Source: Polytrichum commune (taxonomy: Eukaryota; Streptophyta; Polytrichopsida; Polytrichales; Polytrichaceae). Taken from it: a DNA stretch of 64,000 nt. Below are positions 10,857 to 23,414 of this stretch, one piece after another. A program made the position numbers and the translations under genes. The stretch lies in the NCBI GenBank assembly GCA_950295325.1, contig OX485805.1:26649501-26713500 (forward strand). Reading direction: 5' to 3'. The stretch's first letter is position 1. Each line of letters starts with the position of its first letter. The notes beneath the pieces are model-generated. The model was not told where the DNA came from. It ran no database searches and worked only from the letters and a program-made list of their open reading frames with translations.

Positions 10857-11351
10857 CCCAGGGAGTGCACTGTTCAAGTACTGTATTTATACACGTGGGT
10901 GCACAAAAGGGGTGTTATTTAAAACAAGCATGTACAAAATGTACGTACAAGAGACATATTGCTATTAAGCAAGAAGTAGATATACATGAGGCTATAGAAA
11001 AATATATGTAAAGTACGCATTTACGCATTTACGCGTTCAAGTCAGACCTAGACCAAGAATCATGTGTTTTTTCATCCACTAAGTAACGACTTTATAACTA
11101 AAAATCCATGATTTGATATTATACATATAATAGGGCCATATTTTTGCATTTCCAAACATTTGTACACATGTTATATACAATTTCTGTATTTTTTTTGGAC
11201 CCTTGTGTACGTATGGAAATGTATTTTGAAGCAATGAGATTTGTAAGTATATTGCTTGATTTTAGCAAAAATAAAATGTATACAGGGGTATTTTAATAAG
11301 GGGCATGCACGCACGTGATGCTTGGTTTTAATGAATAGTGCACTCCCTGAG
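10857..11351. mobile_element. hAT-like MITE, copy 1, with 8-bp target duplication
   Basis: 495 bp with terminal inverted repeats: CCCAGGGAGTGCACT at the left, AGTGCACTCCCTGAG at the right, and TIR similarity running to about 18 bp. It is flanked by ATTGGGCA at 10849-10856 and 11352-11359. The related unfilled repeat at about 48219-48240 reads through as TTTGGGCAAAATTTGCCC, confirming the ends. CAGGG termini and 8-bp duplications are typical of the hAT superfamily. There is no transposase inside. A near-identical copy is at 40147. Confidence 0.88.
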
Positions 11352-11359
11352 ATTGGGCA

Positions 11360-11988
11360 AAATTTGCGCGACTTGCTTTCAACCTATGGTATACCTCTTG
11401 TCCATCCACTGTAAGAACTTTACCTTCCCTAGGTTTGTGGTTGATTCCTCCCAGTGACTTCACCTTGAAACGATTCAAGATCTTTGAAGCTAAATCTAAT
11501 GTCAAATGAACCAACCCAACCTAAAAAATTAAAAAATTGATTAAAAAATAAGGAGGTAAAGAAGAAGAAGAACTCCTCGTCCTTCAACTGTTCATTCCAG
11601 TCCATCCCCGTGAAGCCTTCAAGCGGTCTGAGAGGGAAGTGTTGCGTACGGCTACACCTCTCATCCATCCAACATACAATCCTTCATCCCTTGTAGGTTT
11701 GTGATTAATTCATCTCAAATGACTTTGCCTTGACGAATTCAAGATCTTTATAGCTAATTTTCATGTCAGATAGACTAACACCAAAAACCAACATCTGTAA
11801 CATTATATAGCTTAGTATGGAGGGTACAATAGGATAGCTCAGTAGAATAGGCATGTACAATTTGATCAATTCCTGCAATTAGACCTCCTAGTTGGAGGTT
11901 GTAAATTTGATCTGCGATCTTTGAGCAATTCTTATCCTCAACTTGGTGGATAGAGCAATTTGACCTAACATTGACTGGTCAGCTGCTG
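11360..11988 (+). repeat. Repeat F right part and V-ATPase-linked flank
   Basis: Continuation of F after the MITE (AAATTTGCGCGACTTGC ...), then sequence shared with 51100-51440 that runs into the V-ATPase B exon in both places. The repeat and the captured exon were therefore duplicated together. Confidence 0.6.
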
Positions 11989-12948
11989 CAAATCTATCCA
12001 CCTATCAACGTGCTCCCCTCTCTGTCTCAATTGAAGAAGGTGTGTTTCACCAAGGGGTGCTTCCATTTGAGTTTTGTGAAATCAAGTAATCTTCAGTTTT
12101 TTTAACTTTACTATTTCTATGTCTTGTAATGAGTATTCTCCAAGTCTTTGCATACAGACATTGATGCCTTTACAAATACAATGTTGATCAACCTCACAAT
12201 CTCGTCATATTTTGTTCATGGGTTCATCCACATGTTTGATATTGTGTATGAAGGTATCAAATATTTCATGGCTTGTGGTTATTCTCATTGATACCTCAGA
12301 AGTAAGCAGCCCCTGGGGACTTACTTTTGATTAATGGAACGTTCTGAGCCACCTGATTCTAACTCTGAGCTTCAAATATCCTCCTGCAGAGTGCTATTGA
12401 CCAAGGAATGACTCGGAAGGATCATTATGAAGTTGTCCAATCAGGTACATCCCCCTCTACCTTTCCTCCTTTTTGTTAAACATGTTGAAAGGTCCAAGCT
12501 TATTAAGAAATTAGACGTTTGTGCCTTGATCCAAGCTTATTATTACATGCATATATTTGTGTGTGGTGGTTGCAGTTGTACGCAAATTATGCTATAGGAA
12601 AGGACGTGGAAGCCATGAAAGCGGTGGTGGGAGAGGAAACTTTATCTTCAGAAGCTTACCTGGTAAACTTGGCACTTTCGCCCATCCTTGTTACCACTTC
12701 CACTGAGCTTCCATTTCTCGACTCTGTTGCAGTCTATATCCTACACTAACATATCGTTTGGTGTGACATTGCAGTTGTATCTGGAGTTCCTTGACAAGTT
12801 TGTCGCTCAAGGACCTTATGATACGCAGGACATGTTCCAGTCTCTTGACCTCGCATGGTCATTGCTTTGAATTTTTCCACAGAAGCTACTACATCGTAAT
12901 CCTGCCAAAACCCTAGACGAATTCTACAGCCGGAACTCAAAGCATTGA
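11989..12948 (+). pseudogene. VHA-B: V-type ATPase subunit B, 3' gene fragment with introns (pseudogene)
   Basis: Four exon pieces spell the C-terminus of V-ATPase subunit B, a regulatory nucleotide-binding subunit of the V1 head. Exons: about 11989-12039 (QIYPPINVLPSLS), 12390-12444 (GMTRKDH), 12576-12662 ([20 protein letters not shown]), 12775-12948 (LYLEFLDKF, FQSLDLAW, LLHRNPAKTLDEFYSR). Introns keep GT/AG borders, so this is a genomic fragment, not a processed copy. Defects: one extra base before the donor at 12445, loss of about four residues after LDKF, and an in-frame TGA at 12868-12870 where an Arg is expected. The upstream two-thirds of the gene are absent. It abuts repeat R2 directly at about 12957. 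A second copy of the first exon is at 51459. Confidence 0.9.
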
Positions 12949-12956
12949 TGGATTTT

Positions 12957-13215
12957 TATACTAAGCTTTTCAATTTCATGTGATAAATGCCTTTAGAACA
13001 TATACAAACTATACATCATGACTTAAATGATCCTTTATTATATACAAAATCCACTTTCACTTTTCCAAAGAGAAAGTCATTGAATGTTTTTCACCCATAG
13101 CATGTAACTCAATGATTGTACCAAACAAACAAAGATAAGAGCACACACAATAAGGGTGAGTTTCCAAGTAGGCCGCTCGCCCACCTGATTCTAGTGTGAA
13201 TAAGAACAAACACCT
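12957..13215 (+). repeat. Repeat R2, head fragment
   Basis: Begins at ACTAAGCTTTTCAATTTCATG directly after the V-ATPase stop. The same ~250-bp head occurs at 15330, 22060, 31140, 49675 (+), and at 52330 and 63310 (-). Non-coding. Confidence 0.75.
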
Positions 13216-13289
13216 CAAACCACATGAAGTAAACTAATTTCTAGGGTCTTTGAAGCTAATTCCGATACCAAATCAACTAAAAGAATAGC

Positions 13290-13897
13290 AACATACGAGT
13301 CGCACCACACTATTTCTCAACATCTTTTACGTTGGATGAATGAGAAGAGGCTTGCTAATATACGATAACTCCTCCCTCGTCTCTCTCCATCAACTTTCAA
13401 CCTCCCAAAAGGTGAAGAAAGATAAACATTAAACACCCCGACAAGACAGCATCCGAGTTGCAACACGCTATTTCTACCATCTTTTACATTGGATGAATGA
13501 GAAGAGGCGTGCTCGCTCGTGTGCGATAACTCCTCCCTCCTCCTCTCTCCATCAACTTTCAACCTCCCAAACGGTGAAGGAAGATAAACAAACACGAAAC
13601 ACCCCGACAAGACAACATACGAGTCGCAACACACTGTTTCTCAAAATCTTTTACACGTTGGACGAATGAGAAGAGGCGTGCTCATATACAATAACTCCTC
13701 CCTCATCTTTCTCCGTCACTTTCAATCTCCCGAGTGGTGAAGAAAGATAAACATGAAACACCCCGACAAGACAACATACAAGTCGCACCACACTATTTCT
13801 CAACATCTTTTTACGTTGGATGAATGAATGAGAAGAGGCGTGCTCATATACCATAACTCCTCCCTCATCTCTCTCCATCAACTTTCAACCTCCCAAC
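13290..13897. repeat. Tandem repeat, about 160-bp unit, four copies
   Basis: Units start at about 13290, 13448, 13614 and 13773 (periods 158, 166, 159), the last one incomplete. Each carries a hexamer-rich stretch (GATGAATGAGAAGAGGC), a pyrimidine-rich CTCCTCCCTC block and CACCCCGACAAGAC. The minus-strand frames at 13317-13634 and 13651-13881 are by-products of the repetition. Satellite-like. It abuts a copy of the 210-bp core at 13900. Confidence 0.9.
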
Positions 13898-14108
13898 AAC
13901 AGAAAAGAGAGAAAAGTGTGTGCTTAGACCCGCTCACCAAAATGGCTTAAGCGTTAACAACATACGAACTCGAGAAAGATCTAGTCATAGAGAAAGGACG
14001 CATGAAGCTGCAGTGCAGATGGATGATAATCGCTCCATAGTTATATCCACAAACACATCCATCCATTGCTGGACTCATTCTGTTGGGATCGGCCGTGAAG
14101 TGTAGGAG
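13898..14108 (+). repeat. 210-bp core module, copy 2 of 11
   Basis: Runs from AGAGAAAAGTGTGTGCTTA through GAAAGATCTAGTCATAGAG and TGGATGATAA to CGGCCGTGAAGTGTAGGAGC. Other copies start near 6395, 19245, 23285, 25345, 27115, 36600, 50795 and 58690 (+), and lie at 55985-56193 and 59985-60195 (-). It sits at the edge of several otherwise unrelated blocks, as expected of an element terminus. Function unknown. Confidence 0.75.
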
Positions 14109-14830
14109 CATTGAGTTTGAGGAATAAGCGGTTGGAGTTCGAGACTGTGGGAAAATGACCCATCATTTTATGAGGAACTTATAGAATATACCTGAAATAA
14201 ACAATCTAGGAAAACCGGAGGATGTCAACATGTAACCGGTTGGGCTTAGAAACACTAAGGATCTCAACCGATTATGAATGCCCAAAAATCTCTGCTCCAC
14301 TCCAGCCCCGTGAATTTCCACATTCGAACGTAGCATCCTCTCGTCAGGCATCCGACATGAAACCACTTTGTGGCTGATTCATCTCAATTAAAATGACATA
14401 TTTGCATAGACATAGACATAGACATATTTGCCCAATTTCATGTAAATGTTTCTACAGCCTCCCTCAACCACTATCTTGAAATTGATCAATTATTCGGAAT
14501 TTTTTGCCCAACTTGCTATCAACTTACGGTATACCTCTTCTCTGTCCATTGTAAAAACTTTCCCCTCCCTAGGTTGGTGGTTCATTCATCTCAATGACTT
14601 GGCCTTTAAAAGATGTAAGATCTTTGAAGCCAAATCTAATGTCAAATAGACCAACCCACCCTACAATATAGAAAAATTAATCAAAGGAAAGAAAACAATA
14701 ACTCCCTCAACCAATTGTCCATTCCAATCCATCCTTGTGAAGCCTGCAAGCAATACGAGAGGGAAGTGTTGCATGCGACATCCATCCAACATAAAATCCT
14801 TCATCCCTTACAAGTATGTAAAACCTCCTA
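14109..14830 (+). repeat. Repeat D, copy a (short)
   Basis: Begins GAGTTTGAGGAATAAGCGG and includes ATGACCCATCATTTTATGAG and a short AGACAT iteration. Longer copies are at 19454-21569 and 29065-30964 (+) and 53150-54900 (-). Non-coding. Confidence 0.7.
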
Positions 14831-16290
14831 GCATGATGAATTCATCTAACAACCATATGGGTCTCTTCAATTATAAGTTCCTAGAATAAGAAAACATACC
14901 TTAATACCTTTCATGTCTTATTAAAGAAGATGGTATATATATATATATATATATATGAGCAAAGAAAACATCATGGTAATTGAACTCCTCAATCCCCAAC
15001 GGAACTCGGCCGGTGCGCTTAGTTCATATTTTCATGACTACATGTGTGCAACCAACAATTACATGTAGCCTAATTGTTTTGCTTTCAGTGTTTATGAAGA
15101 GGGCTATACTTGTTTCATTTCTCAAGATGGGTTGTTTTAAGTGACCCACTCTTCATTGGAAATATGGCAAAGTCCAATATACCCGGGGGGTGGCCTCTTC
15201 ATGGGAAACTTAAATGACGTGCTTGGGTCACTATGAAATCAAACCCCCTAATATATACAAGAAGTTTATAAAGGAAAACATATGTATATGTACTAACAAC
15301 AAGCTAAAAAGTGGACTCATGTATTTATACTAAGCTTTTCAATTTCATGTGATAAATGCCTCCATTACATATACAAAGTGTACATCATGACTTAAGTAAT
15401 CCTTTATTTATATACAAAATCCATTTTCACTTTTCAAAGAGAAAGTCATTGAATGTTCTTCATCCATAACATGTAAGTCAATGATTGTACCAAACAAACA
15501 AATATAAGAGCACACACAATAAGTGTGATTTTCCATGTAGGCCGCTTGCCCACCGCATTCTAGTGTGAATAAGGACAAACACGCCCAAATGTAGATGCCA
15601 ACAATATATCCTTTTGGATTGGCAGTGGTGAGATTATATTAGGTTTACCTGGAGAGAAACTTGAAGGCAACACACTTGAGTGTCAACCAAGCTTGTATGG
15701 GCCCCATGGGTTGCAAGATAAGAGCCCGGAGTGGGAGTGGCTTGCAGCTATGTCATGGTGTTGGCTTTTGGCCACTTCGAGGTCTGTTACCAAGTGCTCC
15801 TATTGACCAAACAAAACCTTAATGTAACAGTGAAGGCACCGGTTGCGCCTCTCCCCAATAATCACCCCCTACAATACCCAAGTCTTTCACGCTATATAGT
15901 TCTTCATTACGGTACTCTCCAACAAGGCCTGTATTGAGCAACAATCACCAAGACTAGTGTGGGTCGTTCTAATTCATTACTCCCATGTGCCGTGAATTCT
16001 TCCAATTCACAATGACGATGTGCCAAAATAGACGTGTTTAATAATTTCGACATATTGTGGTTGTTTTTTAGCACATTGTTGCACTTGAAATTGGTGGCAC
16101 TAGTAATATCATAGCGTAAAGAGATTTTGTATCACCTTCACTATTTCCCACCCCTGACAATTAGCCCGCCTTCAGTACTTGGGATATTTAGTGTAGACCA
16201 CAACCTTCAAACATTTACTGAGATAAGCAGGTATAACTATACTGTCCTTGTATATGGGCACCTATGTTTGAGTTACATGTGGTGATGTGT
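14831..16290 (+). repeat. Repeat R2, copy b (head plus tail module)
   Basis: Head with CCGGGGGGTGGCCTCTTC and TGTGATAAATGCC, then from about 15600 the tail module shared with R1. A (TA)n run lies at 14936-14955. The tail module is bracketed by two versions of an ATTCTAGTGTGAATAAG-like stretch (about 15560 and 16310); the copy at 63300 (-) lacks the tail there, so the tail looks inserted. Confidence 0.7.
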
Positions 16291-17051
16291 GGATCTGGTC
16301 ACCCACCTAATTCTATTGTGAATAAGAACAAACACGACCATATGCAAATGGACCCTGGTCGGGTAGGGTTCATATGTGCCAACTTGCTACTCCCGTCTTC
16401 TCAAATTTGGCCCGCCTACGAACCTCCTCCTCCCGGTTACCGATGATGGAATTCTAGACCATCATTGGTTCTCTCGAGTCATCAATTGGTCTTAATTCTT
16501 TAGCGACTGACACTTGTAGGTTAAAAGATTCTTTAGTGGGCTTAACATGATAGTCTAGCAGCTTGTGTCAATAGCCCTCCACATTCTAGCATATTGCCTG
16601 AATGTAGTTGGATTGCGGCCACAATCAAAAGAGCATAACTAAAGGAAACCATGTGAGAGCTCCAAGAGCCTTTGGTTTGTAAAAACTTAGAACCCAAATC
16701 TAACCTAACAATAAGATGCATGTCAGTCATTGAGGACTATGCCCATATGAAAACAATGGATGAAAATGTGAAGTCAATGAAACTTACATGTCTATATTTA
16801 ATATTGTCTCTCAACTTTAGGGCCCCCTTTTGGATATCTACCTTTGCTTCATTAAATATAATAGCCTTTTTAGATGTTCACATTTTTGGCGCACAAAACA
16901 TGTAACAACCAACTAACTCAAACAAATCTCCCTCTAAACAATAGTTTTTGTCAATACCAACTGTTCAAAACCCTAACATGGAGCTATAACGTTACCAATT
17001 CCAAGTGCGAAGAGGAAGGCATACAAACCATGCAATTTGTGGATTCAAGGG
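16290..17051 (+). repeat. Spacer S between R2 and R1
   Basis: Low-copy sequence with relatives at 61950-63340 (-, interrupted by a MITE) and 51540-51838 (-). It supplies empty-site sequence for two MITEs: the stretch CCCGCCTACG near 16420 for the one at 62669, and TGAGGACT near 16728 for the one at 51839. No convincing gene. Confidence 0.6.
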
Positions 17052-19453
17052 AATAAGCCTGAATCGCCAATACCCATACCCGTTCACACCCTCTTCTACA
17101 AGATTTACGCAATTTGGCAACATTATTGGCCTTGTATCCAATTTCATGGAGACCCATGTATTTTACCTACATATTCCCCAAGACACCTATTCATATATTT
17201 TTCCCTATAATTCATCCACAATATAAATCCATATTTCGAGGTATGTATATTTTGACAAAATCTATTACACATACTACCAAATCTTACATGGTGGTGGATT
17301 TACGGTGTTGTATCTTTGTACTTGTGGAGTTCAAAACTAAAGACTAAGTGCACCCCCCAAGAATCATAATGGTCATGGAGGGCAATGAAGATGTTGCCTC
17401 CACCTCCCTCTCCATTCCACCAAACACAAACAATACATTTATCGTCAAATTTTTCTCCAAACTTTTGGACCACCTTTTATACCTCGACCTCTACTTTTAA
17501 AATCTTAGTAGCATTCTATTTCTGGAGACTATAATGAGATTTTGCCTCCCCTTCATGTATTATGTTCATTAATGCCTAAAGGAAAACCCTTTCCTACACT
17601 CACGGTAGTTTGTACATGGCAGAAAGAGTGCATCCTAGTTGTGAAGCCTACTTACCTTACTCTCTTTCTTCTCTTAGTGTGGGCCTTATAACTTTGAGCT
17701 AATTATTTATGGCACCAATTATCTCCTATCCAAATATTAAGAAGCTAAGCACTCTTTGACAACAAAGTCGAAACTCTTGAATAGGAGGAGAAATCATGTC
17801 ATAAGCATTTGCTTTAGCTACCAAATTGTGGTTGGGTAGACTTTGTACACTCCTTGTTGGCACACTAGCCTTCTTGGTTGCCGAGCACATTTGTTGATGT
17901 GGCATTTGTGAAAGTAATGAACAACTTGATCTTAACTATTGTTTTCTTTATTCTCAAAGCCACTTTGAATGGCAAGAGCATTGATAATATATCCTCTCAA
18001 TTGGCAGTATTGAGATTATATTAGGTTTACCTAGAGAGAAACTTGAAGGAAACACACGTGAGTGTCAAGCAAGCTTGTATGGGGTTGCAAGATAAGAGCT
18101 CAAAGTGGGAGTGACTTGCGGCAATGTGACGGTGTTGGCTTTTGGCCGCTTCGAGGTTTGTTGCCAAATGCTCTTATTGACCAAGCAAAACCTTAACATA
18201 ATAGTGAAGGCATTGGTTGCGCCTCTCCCCAATAATCACCCCTAGAATACTCAAGTCTTTAGCGTAATATAGTTCTTCATTACGGTTTGTATTGGGTAAC
18301 AATCACCAAGACTAGTGTGGGTCATTCAATTTCATAACCCCCAGGCGCCATGAATTCTTCCAATGCACAATCACAATGTGCCAAAATAGATGTGTTTCAT
18401 AATTTTGACATACTCTGGTTGTTGTTGAGCGCATTGTTGCACTTGAAATTGGTGGCACTACACTAAATAGGTAGATTAGTGTTGGAAACACTAATAGTCG
18501 ACGAAAACGCTAAATGTAAATTGTCTCTATAGTGTAAGAACACTAAATATCAACTCTAACACTATTTGTACCAAGTAGTAACTTTAAATATTTACATGAG
18601 CGCATTTAGTGTTAGATGATATTTTGTAAATCTTGGAATGAAGAATTGAAGGAAGAAGAATATGAGAACCTCGTAAAAGGTATAATTTGTCCAAACCCTA
18701 TTCAAACACTAATTGTAATATCAGTTGAAAATTAGTGTTTTAGGTAACTATTGCATCTAACACTAATCTTCATTTAACACTAATCTACCTATTTAGTGTA
18801 GTGATATCATAGCGTAAAGAAATTTAGCATCACCTTGACTATTTCCCACCCCTCACAATTAGCCCGCCTTCACTACTTGGGACATTTAGTGTAGACCAAA
18901 ACCTTCAAATATTTACTAAGATAAGTGTGTATAACTAAACTATCCTCGTAAATGGACACCTATGTTTGAGTGACATGTGGTAATGTGTGGATCTAAGAAT
19001 GGATATAAAAAAACATGTGTCTCAACAAAATTGGAGTACGTGCTCAAAAGTTGTTAACCATTCTTAGTTCAATAGGGAACATAAGTGGAGAGATCCATAT
19101 GTTCATGTAATGAGGAAAACAATCTTCACTTGACAATGAATAAGATGTTCATAGGAGCTCAGTATATCATGGGTACAGACACAATTTGAATTTGCTTAAT
19201 ATCTCCCACTAGTTGCGTGTTTTCATCCCTCCAAGAAGTGGGTGCAAGAGAGAAAAGTGTGTGCTTAAGACCCGCTCCCCAAAATGACTTCAGCGTGTAA
19301 CAAAATACGAGCTCCAGAAAGATCTAGTCATAGAGGAAGGACGCATGAAGCTGCACTGGAGATGGATGATAGTTGCTCCATAGTTATATCCACAAACGCA
19401 TCCATCCATTGCTGGACTCATTCTGTTGGGATCGGCCGTGAAGTGTAGGAGCA
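17052..19453 (+). repeat. Repeat R1, copy b, interrupted by a MITE
   Basis: Same block order as 4485-6602 (head, tail, 210-bp core), but with a 338-bp insertion at 18461-18798. It is followed directly by repeat D at 19454, an order also found at 59660-61950 (-). Confidence 0.75.
18461..18798. mobile_element. MITE with 23-bp perfect terminal inverted repeats, TA target duplication
   Basis: 338 bp starting CACTAAATAGG and ending CCTATTTAGTG. The terminal 23 bp are perfect inverted repeats. TA flanks it at 18459-18460 and 18799-18800. The unfilled R1 copy at about 5940-5950 reads GGCACTAGTAATATC, so one TA became two. A TA duplication suggests Tc1/mariner-like mobilisation, although the termini also resemble CACTA. 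Diverged relatives lie inside repeat E at about 7984 and 27733. No coding capacity. Confidence 0.85.
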
Positions 19454-21569
19454 TTGAGTTTGAGGAATAAGCGGTTGGAGTTGAAGACTGTGGGAAAATG
19501 ACCCATCATTTTATGAGCAGCTTATAGAATATACCTGAAATTAACAATCTAGGAAACCCGGAGGATGTCAACATGTAACCGGTTGGGCTTGCAAACACTA
19601 AGGACCTCAACCGATTATGAATGCCCAAAAATCTCTGCTCCAGTCCATCATTTCCACATTCGAACGTAGCATCCTCTCGTCAGGCATCCGACATGAAACC
19701 ACATTGTGGCTGATTCATCTCAATTAAAATGACATATTTGCATAAAAATAGACATAGACATAGACATATTTGTCTAATTTTATGTAAATGTTTCTACAGT
19801 TTATCTCAGCCAGTTTCTTGAAATTAATCAATTATTCGGAATTTTTTTGCCCAACTTGCTATCAACCTACGGTATACCTCTTCTCTATCCATTTTACAAA
19901 CATTACTTTCCCTAAGTTTGTGGTTCATTCATCTCAATGACTTGGCCTTCAAAAGATGTAAGATCTTTGAAGCTAAATCTAATGTCAAATAGACCAACCC
20001 ACCCTACAATATAAAAAATTTATTTAAAAAAAAAAACAACAACAACTCCCTCAACCAATTGTCCATTCCAATCCATCCCTATGAAGCCTGCAAGCAATAC
20101 AAGAGGGAAGTGTTGCCTGCGACAAACATCCAACATAAAATCCTTCATCCCCTTACACGTTTGTGTTTGATTCATCTCAAATGACTTTGCCTTGACAAAT
20201 TCAAGATCATTGAACCTAATTTTAATTTCAAAATGAACCCTTGTTTTTTCATGCTTTTATATTGCTTACTAGAAACAATAATTGAGATCCTATCTTTTAT
20301 CATATTGTGTTTTCTAGTGGAATGCCGGTTACCCACCCCCCCCCCCCCCGCTTCCCATGTGGTCATGCACTTGAGATTGTCTCTAGATTTATTTGTAGAT
20401 TGTTTAAAATGAAGGTTACATGTTGCAAAAGGAGGGATTGATGTAAGGATCTCCATAATTGATATGGAGATTGACATTATGGATTGTTGTGATATGCTCA
20501 TTGTCACAACAAAAAGCCATGACAAGTGGAAGAACTGTGTAAAGCTTGATAGTTTTTTGAAATTATGGTGTGATTTGCTTGATGTACTTTGGTGCTTTGA
20601 AATGAAATAGCTACCTAGTGGCGTAAAGTTAGTAACCATATTTCTTCTTCTAGTGCTTTGAAAATCATGTAGCTTCATTGCCCTAACGAGGGGTGCGGGA
20701 GGAACTCGGCATTTCTGATAAGCAATTTATTTGTCATTATATCATGGTTATTTTCCTTTCATAAACTTATTCTTCCAATAAATTGTGTCTTCTTGCAAAG
20801 AGCCCAACAAGATGAGTCAATTAGATGTTCTTTTTAACATCATTGACCTCCAGATTACATTAAGTAGCAATGCCAACAAGTTACCCTTTGAGTACCCATA
20901 ATATTACCTCAAAAAGAGGGAAAAACTTGCAAAGCAAGGGTGAATGAATTGACAATAAATCAAAAATACTAGCTTCAAAAAGGTATCAAAGACGTTTCCA
21001 ATGTGGGTGTCAGGACACTTTTCCAAAAAAATGCAACTACCTTTATGACCTCACCAACTTTCTCGTTCCTTTATAGGTATTTAGATTTGTTTAGATCGTA
21101 ATTTAGTCTAGATTAGAACCTTTACCACCACTTGGCATTAGTTTTGTCCTAGAAACCAACATAATTAATTCTAAGCATTGAAAGTAACTACTCAAATAAA
21201 TTACAAAATAGCCAAAGTAAAACTCAAAGCTAATGCTTGCTACCTTTGCTCTTGAAATAACATCAAACCAGCACGCACCAATTTGATGCTCTTTTGAGAA
21301 GGTCATTCCCAACTTGTTAATTAATGGTATGCATATTCACCACAAAAAAATAATGAAAGAATAAAAAGGAAGTGTATTATAGGGGTCAACATATATAATA
21401 AAATAACTATAAACATCAATAAATTTATGCATGACTATATTTTATTTTACCTTACTTTAACATAAAATAATCTTACTGTAACAATTTCATGCTTTATTAT
21501 CAACATATTATAAGTTGTGAGGGTCTTTTAGGATCCATTTATCTCAAATCTTTCCCATTCAAACCTCCT
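19454..21569 (+). repeat. Repeat D, copy b (long)
   Basis: About 2.1 kb; matches 29065-30964 (+) and 53150-54900 (-). A poly-C run lies at about 20335-20349. The minus-strand 168-codon frame at 20172-20678 recurs in part at 30012-30344 (-) and 54048-54545 (+), but the copies are broken at different points and it has no recognisable domain, so I do not call it a gene. Confidence 0.7.
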
Positions 21570-23414
21570 AGCATGATGACTTCATCTAACAACCATACGG
21601 GTCTCTTCAATTATAAGTTCCCAGAATAAGCAACCATACCTTAATATCTTTCATGTCTTGTTAATGAAGATGGTATATATATATATATGAGCAAAGAAAA
21701 GAAACATGGTTATTGAACTCCTAAATCCCCAACGGAACTCGGGCGGTGCACTTAGTTCATATTTTCATGACTACATGTGTGCAACCAACAATTAAATGTA
21801 GCCTAATTGTTTTGCTTTCAGTGTTTATGAAGAGGGCTATACTTGTTTCATTTCTCAAGATGGGTTGTTTTAAGTGACCCACTCTTTATTGGAAATATGG
21901 CAAAGTCCAATATACCCGGGGGGTGGCCTCTTCATGGGAAACTTAAATGGCATGCTTGGGTCACTATGAAATCAAACCCCCTTTATACAAGAAGTTTATA
22001 AAGGAAAACATATGTATACGTACTAACTAGAAGCCAAAAAAGTGGGCTCATGTATTTATACTAAGCTTTTCAATTTCATGTGATAAATGCCTCCACTACA
22101 TATACAAAGTGTACATCATGACTCAAGTAATCCTTTATTTATATACAAAATTCATTTTCACTTTTCAAAGAGAAAGTCGTTGAATGTTTTTCATCCATAA
22201 CATGTAAGTCAATGATTGTACCAAACAAACAAATATAAGAGCACACACAGTAAGTGTGAGTTTCCATGTAGGCCGCTTGCCCACCGCATTCTAGTGTGAA
22301 TAAGCACAAACACGCCCAAATGTAGATGCCAACAATATATCCTTTTGGATTGGCAGTGGTGAGATTATATTAGGTTTACCTCAAGAGAAACTTGAAGGAA
22401 ACACACTTGAGTGTCAACCAAGCTTGTATAGGCCCTATGGGTTGCAATATAAGAGCTCGGAGTGGGAGTGGCTTGCAGCTATGTCATGGTGTTGGCTTTT
22501 GGCCGCTTTGAGGTCTGTTACCAAGTGCTCTTATTGACCAAGCAAAACCTAAACGTAATAGTGAAGGCACCGGTTACGCCTCTCCCCAATAATCATCCCC
22601 TACAATACCCAAGTCTTTCACGCTATATAGTTCTTCATTACAGTACTCTCCAACAAGGTCCGTATTGAGCAACAATCACCAAGCTAGTGTGGGTGGTTCT
22701 AATTCATTACTCCCAGGTGTCGTGAGTTCTTCCAATTCACAATCACAATGTGCCAAAATAGAGATGTTAAATGAATTCAAAATATTATGGTTGTTTTTGA
22801 GCGCATTGTTGTACTTGATATTGGTGGAACTAGTAATATCATAGCGCAAAAAAATTTAGTATCACCTTCACTATTTCCACCCCTCACTATTAGCCCACCT
22901 TCACCAATTGGGATATTTAGTGTAGACCAAAACCAACAAATATTTACTAAGATAAGTGGGTAAAACTGAGTTTATCCTCATAAATGGGCACCTATGTTTG
23001 AGTAACATGTGGTGATGTGTGGATCTAAGAACGAACATAAAAAGACATGTGTTTCAAAAGACTTGGAATACGTGCTCAAAACTTCTTAACTGTTCTTAGT
23101 TCAATAAAGAATAGAAGTGGAGAGATCCATATGATCATCTTATGGGGAAAACACTCTTCACTTGAGAATGAATAAGATATTCATACGAGCTGAGAAAATC
23201 AAAAGGAAAATGGGTACGGACATGATTTGAATTTGCTAAAGATCTCACACTAATTCCATATTTTCATCCCCCAACAAGTGGGTGTAGAGAGAAAAGTGTG
23301 TGCTTAAGACCCGCTCACCAACATGATTATGGTATAACCAATAAACATAATAAGCGTGTAACAAAATACCATCTGGAGAAAGATCTAGTCATAGAGAACA
23401 GGCGCATCAGGCTT
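21570..23414 (+). repeat. Repeat R2, copy c (head plus tail and truncated core)
   Basis: From CCTCCTAGCATGATGAC to a truncated 210-bp core that breaks off after GAACAGGCGCATCA. (TA)n at about 21672. Non-coding. Confidence 0.7.

Noticed and set aside
13317-13881. Minus-strand proteins over the tandem repeat
   Set aside because: The open frames only reflect repetition of a 160-bp non-coding unit.
20172-20678. 168-codon minus-strand protein
   Set aside because: It is part of repeat D. The copies near 30012 and 54048 break at different sites, a poly-C run lies within it, and no domain is visible.
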